Shown here one piece after another: positions 1 to 11,200 of a DNA stretch of 64,000 nucleotides (within the stretch, counting starts at the first letter, position 1; each line of letters opens with the position of its first letter). The stretch lies in assembly GCA_017544165.1 (NCBI GenBank), contig JAFYER010000009.1, forward strand, positions 48,525 through 112,524. The letters run 5' to 3'. The DNA comes from Bacilli bacterium. Lineage in GTDB: Bacteria; Bacillota_I; Bacilli_A; RF39; UBA660. Position numbers and translations under genes: made by a program. A model generated the notes under the pieces. It did no database searches. It worked only from the letters and a program-made list of their open reading frames with translations, and was not told the DNA's origin.

Positions 1-703
1 TTATTGAATCGCGAAGAATATCTGCTTTTTTAATATTAATATCGCCAAAATCATTATTGATATTGATATATTTTTTTACATAATCGACATTCATATCAAG
101 CAATGTACTATTTGAAAATAAATTATCTACTTCATCAATTTTTAGTCTTCCCCAAAAACTATAAATATATGCATTTGCGACTTTTCCAATATTAATACTT
201 CCCCTTCGTGATTTTACTTTTACTACTTTTGCTTCTTTAACACTTATATTTCCAAGTTTACTTGTAATAGCCATCGTAGTATTTGGAAAGTTTTCAATAT
301 TAATATGGCCATGTCTATTACTTATCGTCATATAATCTTTAAAAGTACTTGGAGCAGTTATCTCAATTACATTCATTTTGCAAAAAAAGCATCCTTCATA
401 GTTTTCAACTTTCATCGATAATTTCCCATTATATGCTTTTAATTGAATGTTTTTACGATTAGATAATACTTTAACTTTTATAGTATCTTCATTACCATTT
501 TTTATATTGATAATAGCATTATCGACATCAATATATATTGTATCAATATCTTCATATTTTTCATTATAAAGTTTAGTGCTACTTTTCTTACCAAAAAACA
601 TTTTATTAGTAAAATGAAAAGGTTTATAATTATTAATTATTCCAAGAATAATAAGTATAATTATTATAATTATGGAAAGTATTATAATTATTCTTTTCTT
701 CAT
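1..703 (-). CDS. DUF4097-like membrane-anchored protein (3' end outside window)
   Basis: Partial gene: the start codon is at 703 and no stop is reached before the window edge, giving 234 visible codons. The N-terminus has two basic residues followed by an Ile/Leu-rich membrane segment at about residues 5-21. The rest consists of short repeated beta-strand stretches such as 'INIKNGNEDTIKV' and 'NRHGHINIENF', with a turn every 15-20 residues. This is the pattern of the DUF4097 putative adhesin/beta-helix family. It lies 1 bp after the stop of the upstream gene, so the two are probably co-transcribed. Biochemical role is unknown. Confidence 0.75.
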   Translation of the reverse strand, partial: MKKRIIIILSIIIIIILIILGIINNYKPFHFTNKMFFGKKSSTKLYNEKYEDIDTIYIDVDNAIINIKNGNEDTIKVKVLSNRKNIQLKAYNGKLSMKVENYEGCFFCKMNVIEITAPSTFKDYMTISNRHGHINIENFPNTTMAITSKLGNISVKEAKVVKVKSRRGSINIGKVANAYIYSFWGRLKIDEVDNLFSNSTLLDMNVDYVKKYININNDFGDINIKKADILRDSI

Positions 704-704
704 A

Positions 705-2177
705 CTACTTTTCTTTCATTTGATTGACATACATAATAAATTCCAATTCTTCGGTGTTAATTTTATTGTTAATAATATCATAACTTAATATTACATTATC
801 TAAATTTTTTAGATATGAATCAACAGTATCCTCAGTTATTTTATCTTCCCCTATGTTGATGTTGACTAAACGATAACGATCACTTATTATCTGTGGAATA
901 TTTTTATCTTCTGTAATGCTAATATTATTAATAATATTTAAGTCATTACAATAAACAAATTTAAATAATTCGATGATGTTGTTATTAATGTCATTCATTG
1001 AAATAATATCATTTTGTTCTTTAAGAAGTTTTACAAAATAATTGAAATTAGCACTTGCTATCATCAAAAGATTATAATAGCTTGTATCATTATTAACACT
1101 AGTAAAAATTGTATCATTTATTTTTAAATCATCTAACTCGCGATATAATCTATATAATTCAATGATACAATTATTTCTCATGAGCTTTGTATCACTACTA
1201 GAAAATCTAGAATTAATTTTTCGATTTAATTTGAATAATTCCTTTTCTTTTTTTGAAATCTCTTTAAATTTATTATTATAAACGCCTTTATATTCTTGTT
1301 TATGTTCAAATAACTTTTTTAGATTGTCAATAATGTAAATAAAACGCATTAAATACTTGTATTCAAATAATGAATCTTTTAATTTTAGTAAATTATAATG
1401 ATTAGCTTCATCCTCTTTTAAAAATAGTTCAGATGTTATAGATTTAATATTTTTTTCTGATACATCTGTAAGTAATACAGTTTTATTCAAAATAAGTGAG
1501 GAAATATATTTAATACTTGTATGATTATATTTATCAATAGCAGTATGATTATCTTTATATTGATTTATTATATCTTCAAAAGAAGATTTTTTCTTTTTAA
1601 AATATCCATCAATCTTCTTCTTATATTTAAAATATAAATATCGAAAATTCAACTCAATTTGATTGATTAAATTAGGATTTTCCCAGTATAGCATTTCAAA
1701 AACTTGATGAATATCTTCTTTTTTTCCTAATAATGAACCCATATATTTACTAACTACTTCAGTATAATTAAAATCTTCGATAGTAAGAGTAATACCGACT
1801 TTTTCAAAAGAGTCGATTAATGTAAAAATGACTTCATTTGTTTTATCAAGATCTTCCTTATAATAATGACCGATTTCATAGATATAATAAGGTAAATTCA
1901 TTCTTTCATAACTATCAAAAAAACTGTTATTGAATTTTAAAGATAATATATCAATTTTTTCATCAATTTTTAAATCAGTCCCTGTTGTATATTTTTCAAC
2001 ATATTTGTTATATCTAGCATCTAGTTCATCTGTTATTTGTTTTAATTTTTGATTAAAATCCGCAAGTTGTAAATCAATGTACTTAATATATTCAGCCTTA
2101 TTTTTTTTAGTATCAGTAGGAAGAATAGAAAGATTGTTATTAATGGCGTCAATTGATTTTTGAATATCATTTATCAT
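705..2177 (-). CDS. Conserved-looking hypothetical protein, helical and coiled-coil rich
   Basis: I do not recognise a family. The protein is about 490 residues, soluble, very rich in Lys/Asn/Ile/Leu and predicted mostly helical. Its N-terminal 70 residues read like a coiled coil, and a second charged helical stretch lies near residues 305-330. No signal peptide or membrane segment is visible. I chose the ATG at 2177 because AAGGTG sits 6 bases upstream; a GTG at 2186 is in frame but overlaps that ribosome binding site. It overlaps the end of a tiny ORF upstream by 11 bases and is followed 1 bp later by the DUF4097-like gene, so it is the middle of a likely operon. Confidence 0.7.
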   Translation of the reverse strand: MINDIQKSIDAINNNLSILPTDTKKNKAEYIKYIDLQLADFNQKLKQITDELDARYNKYVEKYTTGTDLKIDEKIDILSLKFNNSFFDSYERMNLPYYIYEIGHYYKEDLDKTNEVIFTLIDSFEKVGITLTIEDFNYTEVVSKYMGSLLGKKEDIHQVFEMLYWENPNLINQIELNFRYLYFKYKKKIDGYFKKKKSSFEDIINQYKDNHTAIDKYNHTSIKYISSLILNKTVLLTDVSEKNIKSITSELFLKEDEANHYNLLKLKDSLFEYKYLMRFIYIIDNLKKLFEHKQEYKGVYNNKFKEISKKEKELFKLNRKINSRFSSSDTKLMRNNCIIELYRLYRELDDLKINDTIFTSVNNDTSYYNLLMIASANFNYFVKLLKEQNDIISMNDINNNIIELFKFVYCNDLNIINNISITEDKNIPQIISDRYRLVNINIGEDKITEDTVDSYLKNLDNVILSYDIINNKINTEELEFIMYVNQMKEK

Positions 2178-2271
2178 TTGAAACACCTTCTTTGCTATCC
2201 TCTAGTGATTTTATAAATTGTAAAACTTTTTCATATAATTCAATTAATTCTTTATCTGTTAAATCTTTCAT
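2167..2271 (-). CDS. Small ORF, 34 residues, amphipathic helix
   Basis: An ATG preceded by AGGA opens a 34-codon frame (MKDLTDKELIELYEKVLQF...) ending in TGA. It overlaps the start of the 490-residue gene by 11 bases. The sequence looks like one charged amphipathic helix, with Glu/Lys/Leu spacing compatible with a coiled coil. The overlap would permit translational coupling with the next gene. It could be a small partner protein or only a leader peptide; its small size makes it uncertain. Confidence 0.45.
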   Translation of the reverse strand: MKDLTDKELIELYEKVLQFIKSLEDSKEGVSNDK

Positions 2272-2283
2272 TTTTCCTACTCC

Positions 2284-5200
2284 CTACTTAATTATTATAT
2301 ATTTTTCTACAGTTCCTATCAATGAATTATTATCATATAACATAAACTGCATCATGTAAGTTCCCGGTGTTAAATCATCATTCATGCTAAGTACTAAGGT
2401 TGTCGTTTCTGCAGGGCTGCTTACAATCAAATATTCATTTGCATTAGCGGTTATTTGTAAAGTATTACTTACATAATCCGCTAAATCTACTACTGAATAA
2501 TTTGTTGAACCAACGACCGAATATGATGATCTTCTATACATTTTAAGTCTAATAGATGGATTAGTTAATCCTGAATTATAACCTATAGTGTATGTCACAT
2601 TATTACTATTATTTAATGTATATCCGGTTTCTTTGTAAACAATCATATCTTCATTAGCTACATCGACATCTAGTCCGTAGATTTCATTTATAATAGATAT
2701 ATTGAAATCAACATAATCGGATGTGTTAAGACCATAATAGATACCATCTGGCGAACCAAATGATTCAACTCTTAATACATAATTACCGGTTGCTAGATTA
2801 GATGTTCCCGTTTTAACTTTAACCCATGTTTCGATGTTACCTACCCGTTCAGAAATTTTAATTCTCGTCGTTCCATCGATATTTGGTGAATAATCAACAC
2901 CATCTATTTCATATGTTAAACCAAGTAGTGCAACCCCGGATACAACTTGATTATTTTTAAACAAAGTTAATTTTAAACCGACTTTTTGATCGAACATGTG
3001 GGTATCATTGATAACAATACCTGCGACTTGTGATTGGGTATAATTAGTTTGTAAATCCATTGTTACTGTTTCACCACTATAGATAGTATCGCTACTGATT
3101 GTTCCACTAATGTCAATGACCGCGTCAAGTCCATCATAGATATCGTAGTGCATTCCACCTTCTTGAATACCTAAAACACTGACCATTGTTTGATCATTGC
3201 CATTTTGAAGTTCAAACAAAATATAATTATCAAGTGAATCATCTGCAAATTCCGTATCTTCAAAATCGATAATAAAAATAAACTCTTCCTGGCAATAACC
3301 ACCTGTCTGTGAATAATAAAGTGAATTCATCTGGGAATCATTATAATGAACGCCACTATTAAATGCTCCCATTACTTCAAACATTGACAAATCATAGTTA
3401 GCTTCATTATGGAAAGAAATTTGACTTTCCGCCGCAGCCACATCTGCAGCTGTTATAACATGATAATAGTACTTCGCTTCATTTAAGCTTAAATCAATCA
3501 TTGTTATTTTTGTATTTTCGGGTAAAGCAATGTTTGATACTAATGCTCTATGATATCCATTACCATAAATACTTTGTCCTTGTGAAAACAATGAAAAATA
3601 GGCACTTATCGAAGACTTAGAAGTTATTTTAGTTGTTGTCGGTGTAAATAAATCATATTTTCTACCTGCTGTTAAAGCAGCTTCATAATCATTTGTCGCA
3701 ATTAAAATTCGTGAAATATTAACATTAATTATTAACGTTTCAGGATCTGATGTTAAATCATCTATACGGCTAGTAACACTAACTTCTATTTGTATTGTTC
3801 CAAGCGAACCAGTTGTTTGTAAGTTTTTAGAATGGTATAAGTAAAATAATAGTGAAGGTACATTTGTACTATTTTCACCAATATAATATCTTAAGCCCTG
3901 AATTTGTGGGGTTGTCGTATTATAAAATGATGTTTGACCTGCTGTTAACCAACCTGTGTTACTTGTTTCCATTGAAAGTCCCATAGTTGTATCAACTGTT
4001 GATAAATTCGATGAAATCTTTGGAATCGAGTTTTTATTAACTATTTGTACGCCGCTTTCAAGCCCAGTAAAGTCAACCCTTGTTATTTCAAAAGTTGTAT
4101 TTGGCACAGTGTAGTCAATTAATGGAAGCTCAACAGCACCCATTGTTGAATATTTAGATGCAACAAGATTTACTTCATAAGTTTGAACGTATTGACCAAT
4201 AATCCACATATACATTGGAGAATCAGCAGGTGTAGGTTCTATTATTTTAATTGTATTAATACCTTCTTCATCGACAAAATTGCTATAAAAACCATCAGCC
4301 GTAATGTCATGATCATTTTTATGAGCACCTAATACATAAGAACCCGTTGTAAATAACCCGCTATTTAAATCGACATGAGCTCCATAAGCATAATCATCAT
4401 AAATACCTACTACTATTGAATTGTTAGCGCCATATTTAAATAATCCAAAGAATGTCATTCCTTCGACATCACCATATGTTGTTAGTGTTTCATTAGCAAT
4501 ATTCAATACTTTATTATTGGCGCCATACATATAGATACGATTATCAGCATCTCTTGTAAATGTACCAAGTTCATCATTGATAGTTATTGTAACTGGATCA
4601 CCATTTGCTTGTAAACTTTTATAACTTCTAAGCTCATTTGCTCCTGTTTCAAGGAATAGTGTCGAATTATTCTTTAAATCCATTTCATCAATAATTGATA
4701 AGGTAAATAATACGTCACTATATTCGTTTGTTCTATCAGTTGCACCACTTAAAGTAAATGCTGAATTATCAATTACTAATAGATTAGTTCTTTGAATAGA
4801 TATATTATGTTTAGGATTTGCAAACGTTCCATAATTTTTAATATTTATTGTACTTGTTCCTGTTGTTGTTGAGGCATTACCACTTCCAAAGATTGAGCCC
4901 TCAATAATGAAATTATTATAATTTAAGGCATTTATATTAACATATATAGCTTCTGTTACACCGACGAAGTGCCAGTCATAGTTTTCAGATCCTGAAGCAT
5001 TTGCTTCACCACCACCAAAGACTGTACCGTGAATTAGAACATTACCCCTAGTTGATTCAGAAGTGGTTGCAACATCTGCACCAATATTAACACTTGTTCC
5101 ACCATAAACAACAGAAGTATTAGCTCCACCATAGATATTTCCATAAATGGTTGCTCCCAATATTTTTACATTTGATTGAGAAGTATTTAATGTTGAATCT

Positions 5201-8200
5201 CCGGTAAAGGCCGCATTTCCTCCGCCAAATAGTGAACATTGTGATTTAATAACACAATTGGCAGTTCCAATCGTAGTTGTACCACCAACAGTTATATTAG
5301 TATTACCTAAAACTGTCGCATTAGATCCGTTACCACCACCATATGCACTACCATTAATTGTTCCGTTATTGATTATTACATTAGTATTTCCTGAGGTAGC
5401 ACCATCGTTACCGCCACCAAAGACATTTCCACTTATTGTTCCACCAAATATTTTTAATGAAGTATTATTATTAACAGCAGCTTGGTTACCTCCGCCATAA
5501 ACGCTTCCAGTGATTGTCCCAGAATTAATTGTTACATTGGTTGCTCCAACGGCCGCTAGGTTTCCTCCACCATAAACATTAGTTACTGTACTTCCCCCAA
5601 CAGTTACATTAGTAGTTGATGATATACCACCCTGATTATTACCGCCATAAATATCACCAATTGTTCCACCTAAAGAGGAAATAGTTGTCGTAGTTACATT
5701 ACCACTTTGATTTGAACCACCATAAATGTTTGTAACACTCGCTGTTGAAGCACTAGGAATTGATATGCTAGTTGTCGTAGCCCCAGCTTGATTTCCACCG
5801 CCATAAATGGCAGATATTGTATTGGTTGAACCATTAACAGTTACATTAGTTGCTCCAACTGTTGCTAGATTTCCACCACCATAGATATTAGTTAAAGTTC
5901 CACCATTTATTGTTACATTTGTGGTTGAAGAAACTCCACCGGCATTATTTCCGCCGTAAACGTTAGTTACTGTTCCACCTGATATAGTAGTATTAGTCGT
6001 AGTTATATTACCACTTTGATTTGAACCGCCATAGATGTTAGTAATACTTGCTGTTGAAGTCGATGGAATAGTGATATTTGTTGTTGTAGCTCCTGCTTGA
6101 TTACCTCCGCCATATACAGCAGGGATTGTATTTGTAGCACCATTAATAATCACATTGGTATCCCCGCCGACATTACCAGCATTTCCTCCGCCGAATATAG
6201 AACCACTTATTGTTCCACTATTAATTGTCACATTTGTATCATTTGTAATAGCAGCTTGATTACCTCCACCATAGATTGTCGTAAAGGTTCCACCATTTAT
6301 CGTAATATTTGTATCATCACTTACAGCTTCATTTCCTCCACCATAAGTAGTAGTTACTGTTCCACCATTAACAATAATATTTGTTTCAACGGTTTTTCCA
6401 CCGGCATTATTTCCGCCATAAAGATTAGTAACTGTTCCGTGATCAATAGTAACATTAGATTCATTAACATTACCGCTTTGATTTGAACCACCATATACAT
6501 TAGTAACAACTATGTTGTTGCTTCCACTTCTTGTGTGTAAATCAATATTTGTTGTAGTAGCACCGGCATTATTTCCACCACCATAAATAGCTGTAATAGT
6601 TCCGGCGTGATTATATACATCTATATTAGTTGTTGTTGTACTAACTAAGTTACCTCCACCATAAATGGTTCCTATCGAACCGCCTGTAACTTCAATATTT
6701 GTAGTACCACAAGTTCCGCCTTCATTGTTTCCGCCATATACAGTTGTGGCACTACCTGAAGAAATATTGACATTAGCAGTTGTAACACTACCCGATGTAT
6801 TAGAACCACCATAAATGGTAGTAGTTGTAGCACCGGAAAGGTAAACATGCGTGTTAGTAACCGAAGATTTATTACCTCCACCAAAAGCATCAGTTATTGT
6901 TCCGCCATTTAAGTGAACTTCATTTTGTTTGGTATGGCTTCCTGCTTGATCGTGGCCGCCAAAAACTTTGCCTATAGTACCACCATTAACTGTAACGTTA
7001 ATATTTCCATTTACAACTGGTGTATGCGTATTATCTCCTTGACCACCGCCAAAGACACTATTTGTAATAGTACCTTTGTTAACCGTAACATTTACATTTC
7101 CACGATTTATATCATTAACACTACCAAATGCGCTTCCACCATATACGCTACCATTAATAGTAGGGCCACCATTAGAATCACCTATTGTTACATTAACTCC
7201 ATTTGTTGTGAATGTTCCATCTGTCGCAGGGTCAGGTGGGTCTGCAGGTGCAGCACCTCCTTTACCACCGCCATAGACATTACTAGTTATTGTTCCACCA
7301 GTAACCGCAACATCAATATTCCCGTAGATAGTTCCATGTCTATTAGATCCACCATAGACATTTCCTATCGTTCCACCTGTAATATCTATATCAATTAAAC
7401 TTGATGTTTGATAATTTGATTTACCAAAATCGGCAGACCTACTTCCACCATAAACGCTTCCGATTGTTCCAGATAATACTTCAATTTTAGCCGTTGACGT
7501 ATTATTATAAACAGTTCCTGTAGAACCATAGTTTCCTCCGCCATATACAGCTGAATTTATTGTTCCACCATTAATAATAACATGCGAATTATAAACTGTT
7601 CCTTTTTCAGTTGAGGAAGTATCTCCTCCTCCTGCGCCAAATACAGTACCTGATTCAACTCCGTATAATTTGTCATTTTGACCACCTATTGTTACATTTC
7701 CACCAACATAAACAAGTGTTGATCCTTCCAAAACACCATCATCTGTATATCCAGATTCAAAACTGTTAGAGCCACCTAAGACGCTATAGCTAACTGTTCC
7801 ACCCGTGACACATATAATCCGATTGCCTTTTGTAGTTGAGTGTCCTGCACCGCCATATATAGATCTTACAGTTCCGCCACTCATTCCAATAAATGTTGAA
7901 TTAGTTGTCTCAGAGCCATTATAACCATAACCACCTACTATAGTGTTTATATTTCCGCCTTCGATCTTAGCGCCAGTAATGGAGTTAGCGTACGTTGAAG
8001 CTCTTGCTCCTATATATAACCCGGCAGTATCATCAGTATTTGGTGTATCGTCATAGTTGTAGCCAAATGTACCACTTTTAATGATGTTAAAAGACATAAA
8101 TAAAGATTCGCTACCGGCGGTATTGTTTCCACCTGCATAGCCATCAAGACCGATTTCAAAGAATAATTTCTTGTGACTATTATTAACGCGATCATAATCA

Positions 8201-11200
8201 CTGCCAAAAATAGTTGTTTCATTGAATGTATAACTCGTTGTTGAACTACTCATTCTACCACTGTGGTAAGCAAAGTAGTTACCACTTTCCACTATTACTC
8301 TACATAGTCCAGATGGGCTTGAACCATAAGCTCCACCATATATACCACCAGTTGAAAGATATGAAGCTCCATCCGAAGGTGTAACATTTCTACCTATCTT
8401 AAAATTCTTGGAATTAGCAAATATTGCACCATATGTTTGGTAATTTGTGGCATCATAACCTAAGGCTCTATTTTTATTATTATTAGTATTTGTATTATAA
8501 TTTGGACCATCCATTCTGATGTTTTCAATAACAATATCACCAGGAACTGTCCATCTACCAGTTCCCATGGTAATAGTTCCACTTGCTGTTGTTCCATTAA
8601 CCGCAGTCCCCGTTAAAGTATAAGGACGATTTGTAGTAAGATTAGAATAGCTTACCGTACCAGTTATTCTAACTATATTCATATCTCTAGTAACTAGGTA
8701 ATAGTACTTGTCGCCATCAATTACTTCATTATTAGAATCTTCCTCAATAATGGATATACTATTTCCATTACTCTTAATTGTTGCATCATCATAATGAATT
8801 AATTTGTATGCTGTAGAACAACTGCTCGTATTTGTACATAAAGATCCAGATGATGTATAATACATTCCAGTTTGTAGCATTGCTGCGGTCGGATTACTTA
8901 CTTTGTAATAAAAACCTTGCGTGTCATTACCAGTTGGTATATAGGACTTTTGTCTTTGGACAGTCTCACTATATGAATATTGCCCATCAGGATCATCTAA
9001 TAATTCCATGTAAGTTGTATTGTACGAATTAATTGTAGTCTCTGTATTACTATTAGTTGGTCTAAAATTAGTAATAAAAGTTACAGAACCGCCATTGTAT
9101 TTTGAACCGCCAACAATAGCTGAAGTATTAGGATAAAATACATAACAAGTTTGATTCCTACTACATCTAGTTCTATAAGAATTGTAATAATAAGTACCAC
9201 TATTCCTATTAGTTCGATAAAAACTACCAGCAGGCATATAGCCATCTTGGTCATCGCCCCTAGCGTACTGACGGTCAAACTCCATTTGTGTATAATTTTG
9301 TCGCCAAAAATAACTAGCCCTATGTACTATCACTTCAGGAACAGTATAACCAGTAGATACCATCGTCATTGAGCTCAAATTAGTTATATTATTATACGAA
9401 GTTACAACATCTGCTTCATACCAATTAGCATTGAGATGAATTACAACTTCACTGCCCCCATCAATAGGTACTTGCATATATCTCGTATAATCGTCAGTGT
9501 TAATACTAAAAGTTGAAGATGCACATACACCACTAGTGGTATCAACGTCTTGATTACATACCCAACCATTAAATCCATATTCAGTTGAATTAGCATATGG
9601 CCTTTTGCTAAACGGATTATCTATTAATTCAATTTTAATGTAATTGTTTCCACCAGCATCAGTGGCAAGAGTTCCATTAGATGATCTTTCCAATGGAATG
9701 TATTTAAAATATACATATTTATTAGAAGTTTCATTGTTAATCGGGGAGACACTACCAACCAGGTTAGAATTATTAAGATCAGAGCCATCGTAAATAAGCT
9801 CAACTTTTACTAGGTTTTCTGCATCATAATAATGAGTGCTATTTCCACTTGGTAGACTAGTATTTCTAACTTCGGTATAATTTAAACCAGTTAAATAATT
9901 TAAATCACTAGTTAAATCATTGACGTAAACAGTATTATTAGTTATACCACTATCATGTGCACTAATAGTACTTCTTTTCATTCCGCTTTTCGGAGCATTA
10001 ACTATATCTTTAGGCTCAACACCATTATTAACTATTCTAAATTCTCCATTTTCATATTTCCAAACTAAATCACTATTTTCATTCAATGATTTAACAACAT
10101 ATTCTAAATCTCTTACACTATTAAAAGTTATTTCGTCTTTTTCAATACTATATTCATAAATATCGTGCTTTTCAGTATAATCGAACTCATCAATTAAAAC
10201 AAGATTACTAGATTCAAACATAATATTATTTAAATTAGTACTACCATTAAATTTATCTATTAAAATATTGGTGCTTTTAACCTCGCTACTACCAGAAATA
10301 TTAATATTAGAAATATTATTTAATCCATTATCATTAAGAATAAATAATGATGAATTCAATAAATCTTTATCACCGGCATATTCGATATTGATATTATTGA
10401 TATTAATATTTGTAATAGTACTTTCTTCGACATTTCTAAATAAACTCGCATCAACTCGGCGAATTGCAGCTTCTATTTCTTCTTCATCTTTTTTATCTTC
10501 ATTAATATCCTGCTTACTATCAACTTCACTTACTTCATCAGTTTTTTCTTCGATATTTTCGTCAATTCCATCGGTTTTTTCATTAGAGGGTTCCTCTTTA
10601 ATTTCTTCATTTTTATCTTCGATGATTTCTTCATTATTTTCTTTGGAAGGTTCTCCATCAGTTATTTCTTCTATATCTTTGCTAATTTCTTTTTCATTTT
10701 CTTTAATTGGTTCTTCCTTAGTCTCTTCTTCAATTATTTCAGAAACCATTTTGTCGTTAACAGCTATAGTTATATCTTTAAAATTTATATTTTTAATTTC
10801 AGCATTATATAAAGAAGACATCAAACTAAAACTTGCAGTAGCTTCGTTTACATCAGTATAATAATTACTTATTGTAAAATTTGATATTGTGTATCCACCG
10901 CCATTTATAGTTCCGCTAAATTGTTTATTAGGGCTGACAAAAAAGAATTCTTTGCCATTAAGATTGATATTATTATTTATTTCATAATTCTTATTAAAAT
11001 AATCAGGAGATTCATCACCATTTATAAGTTCAAAGAAATAGGCAAGCTCACTACCATTGCTTATAATGTATGGATCTAAGCTAGTTCCTGTTCCACTACT
11101 AAAAGATTTAGCAACAGTTCCATCCCATATAGATGAACTTGTTTTTTCAGAAAAAGTTTTCTTATTAAAATGCACGAAGAAAACAAGAATGGCAAGCACT

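Noticed and set aside
4850..7980. Several long open frames on the plus strand, antisense to the giant repeat gene
   Set aside because: They follow from the repeated Gly/Asn/Thr codons read backwards, lack ribosome binding sites and have repeat-like low-complexity translation.
4850..7980. Repeat array as possible CRISPR
   Set aside because: Units are degenerate, translated in one long frame and have no unique spacers between exact repeats.
10268..10861. 197-codon plus-strand frame rich in Ser/Ile/Leu
   Set aside because: It is the complement of the Glu/Lys-rich spacer of the giant protein; no ribosome binding site or domain.
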